Origin: Tetragonia tetragonoides
Lineage: Eukaryota > Streptophyta > Magnoliopsida > Caryophyllales > Aizoaceae
DNA: 64,000 nt
Direction: 5' to 3'
NCBI GenBank assembly: GCA_038025085.1
Contig: CM076139.1
Location: 16,137,307-16,201,306, forward strand
Below are positions 1-10,360 of this stretch, piece by piece (the first letter of the stretch is position 1; every line of letters begins with the position of its first letter). The notes under the pieces are model-generated. The model ran no database searches and was not told where the DNA came from. It saw only the letters and a program-made list of their open reading frames with translations. A program made the position numbers and the translations under genes.

Positions 1-2084
1 TGTCGTGATTAAAGTTGGGGCCAACTTATAAAAGTTGACTAATGGCATCATTTGATGGTAATTTTATGGAATTGATCAACTCTCTGTGTATTGTGAATAA
101 CTTGTCCAATTTGTAATTTGGAAATTTTGCTTCTTTTTCACCAAGAGTTTACATGCTTCTTGTGTTAGATACAATCAAAGGAAAAATATTTTCCTATGTT
201 TGTATGCTTACAAAGATAAGTAATTGTTAGTGTGAGAGTTATATGAGTACTATAATTAAGCCTCATTTATTGCGATTAAATGTTGTTCCTTTGATTTGAA
301 AACCGTTATGGGTTTTTTGTGAGTTTATAATTTATGATATTTGGAAACATTGTGTGATAGTTGGATGGTATTTGTAGTTCACGACATACTACAAAATTCT
401 TTTTTTTTTTTTTTGGTTCCTTCAAAATTGTCAATTGTGGCATATTGATATTTTATATTTTATATTGCCTTCAAAGGAGTTACAATTAAATTGATAAGTT
501 GGTACAACATGTGGGGAAAGTTGTATAACTATACCTATACTTATTGTTGGTGTTCTCAATAAAATTTGATTGAACTCGATTATTTGAGAATGTGGGGGTA
601 ACTAATTAAATTTAGTTTACCAAAATCTTTGTGAATTTTAGCTTTTGGCACCTAAGATATGTGAATATTTGTATATATCTTTTATGCTCGTAAAACGTTG
701 CATATAATTCTAGAGATATCTTGAATATAAAAATGATGATTTGAGTGAAATGTATAGCTTATATGCAATATGGAAATGATAAGCTAATTTTTGGCATTAT
801 GTGTTTGTGGTAGATAAAACCATATTATTTATGCATGGAATTATCATAAATTGAAAGAGGCCATTATTTTTATGTTCTCTATGCGAGGAATAACTCATGA
901 TAGCATATCACATAAGAACAATAAAGGTTCTAAATTTTTTTATATTTTGTGTATGCTAGGGTTATTGAATTAATATGCTATACAATAACTTATGTTTGCA
1001 CTTTCATAGACATCTTTGTCGTGTTTGATGGGTATATTGGTGCAAATTATGTGACAAGTTAATAATATATATACTTGTACAAGTGAATATGTCTTGCCCC
1101 TTGTTGGGGTGTTGTCTCTAAAACTTGATTTGTATAGCATGTTATCATGGCATATGATTTAGAGACATGTGGAAATACATTGGGGAAAGCCAAGTGTGTC
1201 AATTTCTTTCAATTGTGATTTGTTAAAATTAGTGTGTAATGGTAAGAGATGACTCATTTGCAATACACAAAGTGCATCAAGTAACCATATAAATTAAAGA
1301 AAAATTGTTCTTGGTTTTGTTATTGAATCGTCGAGGGGGATGAGTCTTAAAACCCTTAGATTGAGGAAATCATGGTGGACATTGGTTCAAAGTGGTCAAA
1401 CAAAGCCATGAGATTACTCAATATGCACCCAAACAATGGTATGATAAATTCCATTGCACTTTGATTTTGATGGTTTCAATGTTGATAATTATAATGATTG
1501 TGCTGATTATAAATATGATGAGCATAAATGTGCTACAAATTGTCTTTTTGTGAATGACATGCTTGATTTTAGTATAAGTATTGATGTGATAAACACAATA
1601 GAACTTTATTGAAATCATGCTATGCTATGAAAGATAAGGGTAAAGATGTTGTAATTCATTCTTGACATTAAAATCACTAGAACTTCTGAGAGTTTGAGTT
1701 TGAATAAGTCTCATAAAGTTGAGAAATTTAAAATAAATAAATAAAAAAAAAGAGGTTTAGTCAATTTTGATTCTACTCTCGTTTATGATTTTAACATTTA
1801 GTTAGAAAAGAATAGAGGTAATAGTGTATTACAAGGAGAATATGTTAAGAGTGTTGGAAGTCTTTGATAAGTTATACCATACCAAATATAACATATGACG
1901 TATGTAGGTTGACTAGATATACTCATATGCCCAATCGTGATTATTGGAATACTTTGATTATTTTATTGAAGTATTTGTAAGGTACTATTAATTTCGGTAT
2001 ATTTGCACTACAATAATTTTCCTTGTGTTTGAAGGAATTTATCATGCCAACTAAATCTGCAAGAATGATGAAATACTCTTGCTA
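1..2084. other. AT-rich region, no gene recognised
   Basis: No open frame longer than about 70 codons is convincing here, and no protein domain, tRNA or terminal repeat was recognised. Because a decayed copia RNase H segment begins at about 2,085 on the + strand, this stretch may be the older upstream part of the same retroelement, but that is inference. A short T-run lies near 400-414. Confidence 0.4.
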
Positions 2085-2830
2085 ATGCTGCTATATTTTG
2101 GAAAGCTTCCAAACATTTTTGTGTCGCAAAGTTTCACAATGGAATCTAAATTTCTATACAAGAATGTGGCAGGTTACAAAGCCGAATGGTTAAGAAGTTT
2201 CCGGCAGATATTCCATTGTGGGGGAGACCTGCTCCTCTAGTATCCATGTGTTGTGATTGTCAATTGTGTTTGTCAAGTGGCCAATAGAGTAGCCCACAAC
2301 TATTCTTTCAACGAAAAAAGAAGGCATGTATGCCTTAGACATGGAATTGTGAAAATCTGATCAGATATAATGTGATATCACTCGAGTGTGTTAAGTTGGA
2401 GAGGAACTTGCAAATCCTCTTCCAAAGGCCTTTGTGGAAAGATAGTGCTTGAGTCAGCACTAGGAATGGGAGCTTCAGCCCAGTGGGAGTGAATTGTGAT
2501 GGATACCTAACCTATACTATGTCCAGGTTTAATGGGTCAAACGAAATCACAAAACAACTGCAGTCATGTACTACAAAATCCATTCCTCTATAAAACAATG
2601 TAGTATTTTTCGTATACTATCATGTTTGTGAGGTTGAGCAGTTTAGATCTTAATGAGTTCATAGCCTTGAAAGGTGGTGTGAGACAGTACACACTTGATG
2701 AACTCACCTATGTGAATGTGGGGGAATTGCCCGCCCCCTATGAGAGTATTTGGGCTAATGACTCTCTAGAGCGTTCACAAAAATCATCCAGGCACGTGAG
2801 GGGCTAATGTATATATGTTTTTGGCGAGAG
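2085..2830 (+). pseudogene. Decayed Ty1/copia RNase H remnant and 3' untranslated part
   Basis: Conceptual translation in shifting frames gives fragments that match copia RNase H. There is a W-K-S-like stretch at about 2,090-2,110, an 'MES-F' segment followed by AEWLRSF near 2,140-2,200, and YNVISLECVKLERNL near 2,370-2,415. The last corresponds to the copia 'I.Y V.S.DNLADPLTKGL' region. Frameshifts and stops break it throughout, so no product is expected. It lies directly upstream of a purine-rich tract (GTGGGGGAT, 3,036-3,044) and an LTR start at 3,045, as expected for the 3' end of a copia element. The 5' end is not identifiable. Confidence 0.6.
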
Positions 2831-3460
2831 TAAATCTGATTTTGAGGTTAACAAGTGCGCAGTTTGTACTGGACAAATACCGTGAAGGTTCAAGGATTTT
2901 TTTCCACCTAAATGGTTGTGGGGCAAACTTGTAAGCACAAGGTACTAATTCAAGTCCACAAGAAGTTAGTATCGTAACGTGCGACCTCCTACTGCCATCC
3001 GAACCTTGTTCCTTTCTATCGTTCCTTTGAATCATGTGGGGGATTGTTGGAATAATTGCTTCAAAGAAAATATGTTGGACAATATTATTGTCCCACATTG
3101 GTAGCTTAAAAGAGATAAGTTGTTTAGTTACCCATAATGGGATGACTCCTTAATTTCCCACATTGATGAATTTTGACTGGAGCAGATTAATTGCTTTCCG
3201 TTACAAATATCAATTCCCTTGATATTCGTCCTTTATGACGTCCAAATTTATTGTCTTTGCCATTATGATTCTCCTCTATTTTCCTCTATTTATTGGAGAC
3301 TTTCCACTTCACAAAGGGACACAGACACACAAAAATACTCTCTCTGATTCGTTTGGCAGCAGTTAAGTTTGCTCTCAAAACCATTACACCGTAGTATACC
3401 GGAGCTTTGGTTGCCGTGTATCCCTGGAGGTCGGTTGCCGAAAATTTCCTAATGTACGTG

Positions 3461-6417
3461 TGATAAGTGTTTATTTTTTAGTGTAATTTAGTTCTAGTTT
3501 ACTAGGTTAATTGATGGTTTTTCGTTCTCTTTTATTAGTTTTATCCTTCTTTGTTCTATTTTACGCTTTTGGTTTACCTTCTTGTGTAGATAACCGTTCT
3601 TGGAGCAAAACGTGACATGTTGATTGTTGAACGATCTCAAATGTTGAGGAAATTGTGATGGAGACTCAAGCATGCAAGGATGATCAAAGGAAGCAAAGAA
3701 ATATCAAGAAGAGACCTCAAGAATGAACCATGAGCAAGCCATGTCTCAAACATGTTCATGGTTCACCTTCAAGAGGCAATGAAATAGCATCAGAGTCTAC
3801 CATGACTTGTGGAGTCAAGCCATGACTTGGTCGTGGTTTGCCTTAGCTAGTAATTTACTCTTAAAAGCATCAGATGCGAACCATGACCTGGTCGCGGTTC
3901 GCTAGTTTTGGGTCACGTTCGCTATCTGAAGTCACGGTTGACCATTTTGACTTGTAAAACCCCTATATAAGTGGCATTTTCTAGGTGGAAGGGGTTATGC
4001 TTCATTTTGGGCTAGACTAGAACTTTTCTTAGGGTTTTTAGGGTTATTCAAGAACTAAGCTTAGGTACTTATTAAACTTTGATCTTGGTTATTTAGTTCT
4101 AATTTTCTCTTTAATCAACATTATTGGTTGTAAGTTTTTTCTCTCCCCTCTCTTTCTATCAATACTTGCAAGTTTAAATCTTTGTTGTTAAATGTTAATG
4201 GGTATTGTTATTATGAAGTTTATTTTGCTTAATCCCATGATGTTTAGTGGCTAATCTCTCTTTTTAGAGTTGGGATTAGCCCAACTATGCTGTTTTGATG
4301 CTTGGATGATGTGAATATATTGTGATTGAATGAGTTATTGATGCATTTAGCTTTATGAACTCCAAGTGTTTGATAAAATTCCTAAGTGAGAACTTGGCTT
4401 ATCTTTTGTGTGATTAACTTAAAACCGGAAGGGGGTAAAATAATCATAGGAGTTTCATTGACTAAGCAAATGGATTCAACCACGAAAGTGTAGGCTACCG
4501 GATTTTTCTCCCCTTTTTCCCCCGAGGCGGCCGGCAGGATAGCCTGGGAGAGCATCTTTTGGATTTCGTGAATCTCTCAAGTGTGAGTGCACGTGAAGAT
4601 TTTCCTTTCATACTAAGGACATGATTAAGATTGTCGGAAGTCGCCACCAAATTTAAGAAAATTTGGAACCCTTGGAATCAAGTCGATAGTCTAAAAAGAC
4701 GACAACTCAATTCCTGTGCAACCCCAATGCCTATTGGGGAAATTGACTTCATAAATGAGTTCGGGGGCGTGAGTACGAGCTAGGAAGGTGTTAGACACCC
4801 AACTCGCCCATTGACAACAACGGCCTTTACTAATCAATTCAATGCGATTATTAATGCTACGGTTCCAAACAAGGTTCAATTTATCCAAATTTCTAATTTT
4901 GACTAATGGGTTGAACAAACATTTACTGATGTGACCAATTTTAACAACTTATCAAATTACATGCCTTTTTTATGCTAGAAAACGATAAATATGCTAAACC
5001 TGCGGATTAGAAGGCAAAACAAGATAGCTCATATAATTTATAATAAAAAGCAATCAATAGGGACATTCATTCATTCATCCATTGGGTTTAATACAAGCCA
5101 TTTTGCTCAAAACATGCCATGCATGTACATATCACATAAACCAAATTCGTTAGTAAATAACAAGCAATATATAATTTATTAAAAACCCTAAGGTTGGATT
5201 ACCTGGATGCTCACAATGAACTTATTGGGTTGTTATGCTTGAACTCTTGCTCTTGATGAAGTATGAAGGTTTATTATTGTGGTGCTAGGGCTAGCCTAAA
5301 GGAGTAGAATAAAAAATTTAGAGTTTTTTATGGGAGAGAAACTACCAACCTTTCAGAGAGAATCTCCAACCTCCCTAGATAGGATGTCCAACCTCTTCAA
5401 CTGAACCCTAAGGTTTGTTTATATAGAAGAGGGGGAGCTGCCAGGGTGTGGCACGGAAATCGAATAGGCCTCGAATTTGCCGTCCGCGAGAAAAGGTCCA
5501 GGCGACCATGCAACTAGGCCAAGCGGTTGAGCCGCTAGGACAAGTGGTTGAACCGCTTGGCTAGCGGCCACCGCTTGAACTTAAGCGTGGCCGCTTGGAC
5601 CTGGAGCGGCCTGCCTGCAGGCGCCTGACATGCTTTCTAAGTGGGGAAGGCTTTTCCTAGGGGGTCCACGCGGGATTGACTGAGTTCCCTTGTTTGACCA
5701 AGGGTTGACTCAAGGGTTTGGGTTCTCCTTCGGACCATTGGGCTCAAAGAGGCCTAACTCTCAGTTTTGGACTCCAAATGAATTGAGTCCAACTGGTTTG
5801 GATCACCTGTACAAAAGGCTTCCACTGGTTAAATCAAATGAACTGGGCTAATCATCAGAGCAATTATTCTCGCAACCCAAGTTCTAGCAGAATCAAATCC
5901 TTTCATCATCGGATTTTTATGGGGACTTATCATATACACAATTTTTGGTGTCTACAGAAAGTAGGTAGATTTCCTTTTGGAGATGCTTGAACTAGGTGTT
6001 GCTTAATGAGCCCAATAAAACTTGACCCCATGAAAATAGGTGGAAGGGTGGAATTGGGTATTTCTTTGGTGACCTTGAGAGAGGCCCTTAGTCATTGATT
6101 GACCTAGTATCTCTACACAATTGCTCATTTGATTGCATGCTATTTTATCATCCATTGCACTAGAGCATCATTAGTTGGGTGAACCCCCAACTCTAGCTTT
6201 AATTCTTGAGTCTTACAATTGTGATTGCTCTTTTCTCTCATCTTAGTTAATTAATTTAGTTTTAGCTTTAGGTTCTATTAAATTAAATCTCCATCAAATT
6301 TACCCAATTAGCTTAGCTTTCTCAATTCTAGAGATTTTGGTACTCGAAATACCCTCGCTCCTCTTGGGAGACGATAATTTTACTAAGCGATAAACCTGTA
6401 TACTTGCGGGGGTATCA
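3461..6417 (+). mobile_element. Gypsy-type LTR (about 1.48 kb) carrying a nested solo LTR
   Basis: The sequence starts TGATAAGTG and ends GCGGGGGTATCA. The next bases, AGTTTTTGGTTGC, resemble a decayed plant gypsy primer-binding region (usually TTTTTGGCGCCGTTGC). Without the nested element it is about 1,484 bp. A TATA-like CTATATAAG lies near 3,963. No coding sequence was seen. The flanking five bases differ (ACGTG and AGTTT), so the insertion boundaries are not confirmed by a target duplication. Confidence 0.5.
4489..5956 (+). mobile_element. Solo LTR, Tat/Ogre-like family, TSD GAAAG
   Basis: The element is 1,468 bp, starts TGTAGGCTACC and ends GGTGTCTACA, so the ends are the inverted pair TGTAG/CTACA. 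It is flanked by the perfect 5-bp duplication GAAAG at 4,484-4,488 and 5,957-5,961. It contains the phrase GGAAGTCGCCACCAAATTT near 4,635, which I associate with plant Tat-lineage gypsy LTRs; that attribution is from memory. No internal region or second LTR is present, so this is a solo LTR produced by recombination. It shares internal blocks with the element at 14,910-21,184, for example AATTCCTATTGGG-like and CGGCCTCTACTAA-like segments. Confidence 0.8.
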
Positions 6418-6609
6418 AGTTTTTGGTTGCTGTCAAAACCATTACAATGTAGTACACCGAAGCTTTGGTTGCCGTGTATCCATGGAGGTCGGTTGCCGAA
6501 AATTCCCTAGTGTACCTGTGGAGGCAAATTCGACTTTAGGGCAGTGATTTATCACGCCACGACTTTCGTTCGAGATAAATTTGTTCTATCATTAGGCTTG
6601 GTTCTAACA

Positions 6610-6901
6610 TTGGCATCCTGGATTTCTTACATAAAGGATTTTAACTGTGTACAACTTGTTCTTGGCAGTGGTACTTCTTGGATCTCCTAGAGATGATGGA
6701 CTTGAACGATGTCTAGCTTTGCCAATGTTTTATTGTCGTTTTGTTGCATGTTTTCTGGTAACATCTTCCTTTGAAGAAACGCACATTAGCCTTTATGCAT
6801 TCTGTGCTTTGCCTTTTGTCTTTAAAATGATAATATTTGAAAATAAAGAAGAGTTTCAAGTTGCAACAAGCCAACAACCATACCAAACCTCGCTATGCTA
6901 T
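6610..6901. other. Short unassigned stretch left of the copia insertion
   Basis: An open frame of 85 codons is present (6,647-6,904), but it runs into the copia LTR and has no recognised domain. The sequence that continues it on the other side of the copia element starts at 21,271. GCTAT at 6,897-6,901 is the left target duplication of that element. Confidence 0.35.
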
Positions 6902-7559
6902 TGAATGATTTATGTCCTGTCAGTAAAGGTGCAAAATTCGAGATTAAATTTTAGAGATAGTTAACTCGTCGATTTATAGATCGTAATGTTTAGCTAGAGA
7001 CCGCTTACGATAAATCGGGCCAATTGGATCGGACCAACTACTAAATGCGATGGGCCTAACGGGTCACACACTTAAGTATCGATGGATCAATAATTAGTTA
7101 ATGGACCTAGGAGTCGCATTAATTAATTAATAAGAGAGATCGGTAAGTGGGCTGACCTAGGGAAAGCCCACTATGTGTACTAGTCAGTTATTAGGTCTTT
7201 CGAAGCCCTAATAGTCTGGCCTACAGTTTAAATAGAAGAGAAGGAGGTGGAAACAAGGTTACACATTTTAACTGACCGTCTCCTTCTCTCATATTTTCTC
7301 TCTAAAACAACCGAGCATCTCCATAGCCCAAGGAACGGTTCCTTGTGCTCGTTCTAGCTAACGAACGTGTTTGGATTGATCAAATCGATTGCTGCGTGGA
7401 CTACGGTAGAGGGATTACACTTGGAATCCTAATTCGCACCTATCGATATTTAATCGATCAACGAGGCACCCATCAATAGGTACATTTATGTGTATTTAAT
7501 GACCCGTTAAAATTCATGTCTCTAGTTCTCTTCCGCTTTTATGAATTGCAATTCCTTCA
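6902..7559 (+). repeat. 5' LTR of the copia element
   Basis: A 658-bp LTR starting TGAATG and ending CTTCA. It includes GTTTAAATAGAAGAGAAGG (near 7,227), a plausible TATA region, followed by transcript-like sequence. It aligns along its length with the 3' LTR halves at 14,316-14,909 and 21,185-21,265, with scattered substitutions. Counting those substitutions would date the insertion. Confidence 0.92.
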
Positions 7560-7560
7560 G

Positions 7561-7572
7561 TGGTATCAGAGC
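7561..7572 (+). promoter_or_regulatory. Primer-binding site (initiator tRNA-Met type)
   Basis: TGGTATCAGAGC lies one base after the 5' LTR end. This is the standard plant copia primer-binding site, complementary to the 3' end of initiator methionine tRNA, and it fixes the LTR boundary. Confidence 0.93.
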
Positions 7573-7742
7573 CTAATTAATGGGTTAATTAGATCACTTT
7601 ATCAATCCTTTTGTTTTGGTGCAATTGGCGATTATCTACTGTTATTTTATTCAGTTCTCTTCGCTCAATTAAACTGTTAAAAGATCAGAGAATTTAAGCA
7701 TGTTTGCGTTCGGTTATGTGGACAAGTGCAATTGGCGATATA

Positions 7743-7989
7743 CTCCCTCCGTTTCTAAAAAATGGTAACATTTACTTTTTAAAGGTCAAACTTTACAAAC
7801 TTTGATCATTAATTTCAGAAAAAATATAAGGATTTCCAATGTAAAAATACTATCATTGGATTCGTTTTAATTAGTACTTTCGAAAAATCTATTTTTTATA
7901 GCTTATGTATTCATATAAACACAAATATTTATGGTTAAAGTAGTGTATTGGAGACCATGCAAAAGTAAATGTTACAATTTTTGAGGGAG
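7743..7989. mobile_element. Stowaway (Tc1/mariner-type) MITE in the copia leader
   Basis: A 247-bp element flanked by TA on both sides (7,741-7,742 and 7,990-7,991). The left end CTCCCTCCGTTTCTAAAAAA and the right end AATTTTTGAGGGAG form a long terminal inverted repeat; the repeat continues inward with GTAACATTTAC pairing with GTAAATGTTAC. It has no coding capacity. It sits between the primer-binding site and gag, so it inserted after the copia element. Confidence 0.9.
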
Positions 7990-8512
7990 TATATGATCTA
8001 ATCAGTTTTTCCATGCTTTTGTCTCATATTGCATTATTTCAATGATTGATGATCATGTTCACATAACTGCCCGTCTTTAGTAGCAGCTTTTCCTCAGTCC
8101 CTTATTTGATTCATATGTTGCGTTAGATACTGGGATTAGATGCCTATAATTTTCGCAATTTGTTCGTAATAAGTCGTGAGTTTTTGCTGTGAGTTTGGTA
8201 CAATTTGTTAATTATTAATATCTTGGTACTAGTTGTTAATAGTTTGAAACTATTAGTTTATTTCCAGATGCTAAATTTGTTGTTTTCACAAGTTTTGTTT
8301 CCTGGTGAATGTTTGTGTGCACTAGGATTAGATCAGTAGTGTATACTTGTTGTTCTTGCTAACCAAAGATTAGATCTTTATGCATGGTAACTTTATATGT
8401 GATCGAATTGTGTGTCTTTGATCCTTTAGCATATAATTTAATTTATTTCAATTATTAGATAATTGATCTATTTGTTTATTATATGGCTTTTGAATATATT
8501 ATATTCTATGGG

Positions 8513-9111
8513 CAGTGGCGGATCTATGTAAGCGTATAGGTATGCAAGTGCTTACCGTATATAAATAAAATCTGTTGGTTTTTACATAAATTGTTGATGG
8601 GAGCGCAGTTGGTTAGGAGGGTTAATGTAGAGGGAGGGTTTCCTATTGACCATGGGTTCGAAGCTATGGAAAGCCTTTTCCTCCTTTTTCATTCATTTGT
8701 TGATTTTTTTTTGTCTGGCAGCTTAGCCCACTTCAGAACTTCCTATCTCTAAGCCTCTTGCTATTTTTTGGATTTCATCATATATCAACTCTAGTCTACA
8801 CTATGTTGTCCACTCCCCTTTTGTTTGTTTTATTTTTGATTTTGATCTGGTGTTAAATTTTATTATTGATTTGTATAACAATCTTAAATTATTTAATATG
8901 ATCATTATTAATTAAAAATTTAGAATATAGTATTGTGTATTGTTACCTTTTTATTCAATCAATTTGTAAAATGAAGGTGTCTTATAACTTCATAAGTATT
9001 CTTTTTTGCTTCATGTATTGGTCATTTGAGAGTATTCTCTTTAAGAATTTTTTGTCTATTTTTTGTATAATGTTGTGCATACCCTATTTGTAAATCCTGG
9101 ATCCGCCAATG
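8513..9111. mobile_element. Non-autonomous hAT-type element, TSD TCTATGGG
   Basis: A 599-bp element with ends CAGTGGCGGATC and GATCCGCCAATG, which are inverted copies with one mismatch. It is flanked by the perfect 8-bp duplication TCTATGGG at 8,505-8,512 and 9,112-9,119; 8 bp is the hAT hallmark. There is no transposase frame. Inside, GAGCGCAGTTGGTTA (about 8,601) and GGGTTCGAAGC (about 8,654) look like tRNA A and B boxes, so the element seems to have acquired a SINE-like head. Confidence 0.9.
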
Positions 9112-9981
9112 TCTATGGGTCACCCATCTTATGGGTGAATGAATGTATGATCTAGTATGCCCCAAAATATGGTCTGCGTACCGCTTTTATTTTTGTAACC
9201 TAAATACGGTATGTAAAACCGTCGTATTTATGTAATTTATTTTATTGCATTGACTTTAAGTTTAAATTACAAAGTACGGTTACTATATGTAAATCTTGAA
9301 AAACGGAGCCTTGGAGGAGATCGCAATTCAAGTGGGAGAAATTAAAGATTAGATCTTTATTTTTCGTTTTTAGGGGCCATGCTAGGATCATTTATTTATT
9401 GCTTTAATTATTGCTTAAATAAAATTTATTGCTTTAATTATCACATGTCTGATTTATTATATTGTTTAAATATAACTATTAGTTCACATATATTAAAACA
9501 ACTTGATAAATCTCGTCCCAAGTAAATATTGAGTTTATGCCCTCCCAAAATAAGGGTCACCCATTATACTCTCGATCACTCATAATGGGCATCGCCAAAG
9601 CGTGACATTATTTTAATCTTGAGTTAATGCGGGAAAATCTAAGAAGAGATTTACAAGACCATTTGGTTCCCTCAAGGATATGAGTAAGGAGTTCTTACAT
9701 ATCGGGGCAAAGGGATAGTCATATTAGATACGCCTATCAACCGAGAGTTATGTTGGACATAATTAGCAAGGATTGCTTACCTATTTTCATTCTGACTAGT
9801 GTGGTTGACAAGGCAGAGCTTGGTCACATTAGGGTAATATGAGGATCTTGAAATTATTTTATTCATCGGGGCACCTTAGAAGATGAATACAATATTAAAT
9901 GACTTTTCTATTTTGGTAATTGATTAAGTTATTAATTGATACATGTACTATTTTTTTGCATATTATTTCATTTTTGTAGCA

Positions 9982-10360
9982 ATGGCCAATGAAAACAAGT
10001 CAACTTTTTAACCTAAAGTCGATACTAGACAGCGAACGTTTGGTTGGACCAAACAATTATCTGGAGAGTCATCGCAACCTGAGAATAGTTCTCAGTCATG
10101 ATAAGAAGGAACGCGTCTCGGAGATGCCTATTCCAGGACTTCCCGAAAATCAAGTGCTTAATGTCGGGAGGGGAAAGAAATGGGCTACTTCAAAGGGCAA
10201 CCTGTTGAAAGGCAAGGGTGGTGTGACCAAGCCTAAGCCTAAGCAACGATTGGCCGCTAATAAGTCACCCTTAGCTGCGGATAATCAGTGATTTCATTGC
10301 CAACAGAAGGGGCATTGGAAGAGGAACTGCCCAAAGCTAAAGGAAGACCTGAAGTATGAA
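9982..10360 (+). pseudogene. copia gag remnant with large internal deletion
   Basis: The frame begins ATGGCCAATGAAAAC, a typical gag start, then reaches a stop within about 10 codons. The sequence continues in another frame into a lysine-rich segment (GKKWATSKGNLLKGKGG near 10,167-10,220) and a zinc knuckle reading FHC-QQKGHWKRNC at about 10,291-10,330. The cysteine that should open the CCHC motif is replaced by TGA. The central gag (several hundred bases) is missing. No functional capsid protein is expected. Confidence 0.75.

Larger units (their letters stand above)
3045..6609 (+). mobile_element. 3' LTR of a copia element, interrupted by a nested LTR
   Basis: A polypurine tract (3,036-3,044) is followed by TGTTGGAAT, a typical copia LTR start. 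A TATA-like TCTATTTATTGG lies at about 3,284-3,295. The LTR appears to run 3,045-3,460, is interrupted, and resumes at about 6,433, ending near 6,609 in TTCTAACA. About 86 bp on each side of the insertion (3,375-3,460 and 6,433-6,519) are similar to each other, with several substitutions. A simple retrotransposon insertion does not make such a duplication. The following TTGGCATCCTGG resembles a decayed primer-binding site, so the right-hand piece could instead be part of a different LTR. Confidence 0.5.

Noticed and set aside
1418..1618. 66-codon minus frame rich in isoleucine
   Set aside because: AT-rich chance frame with no domain or context.
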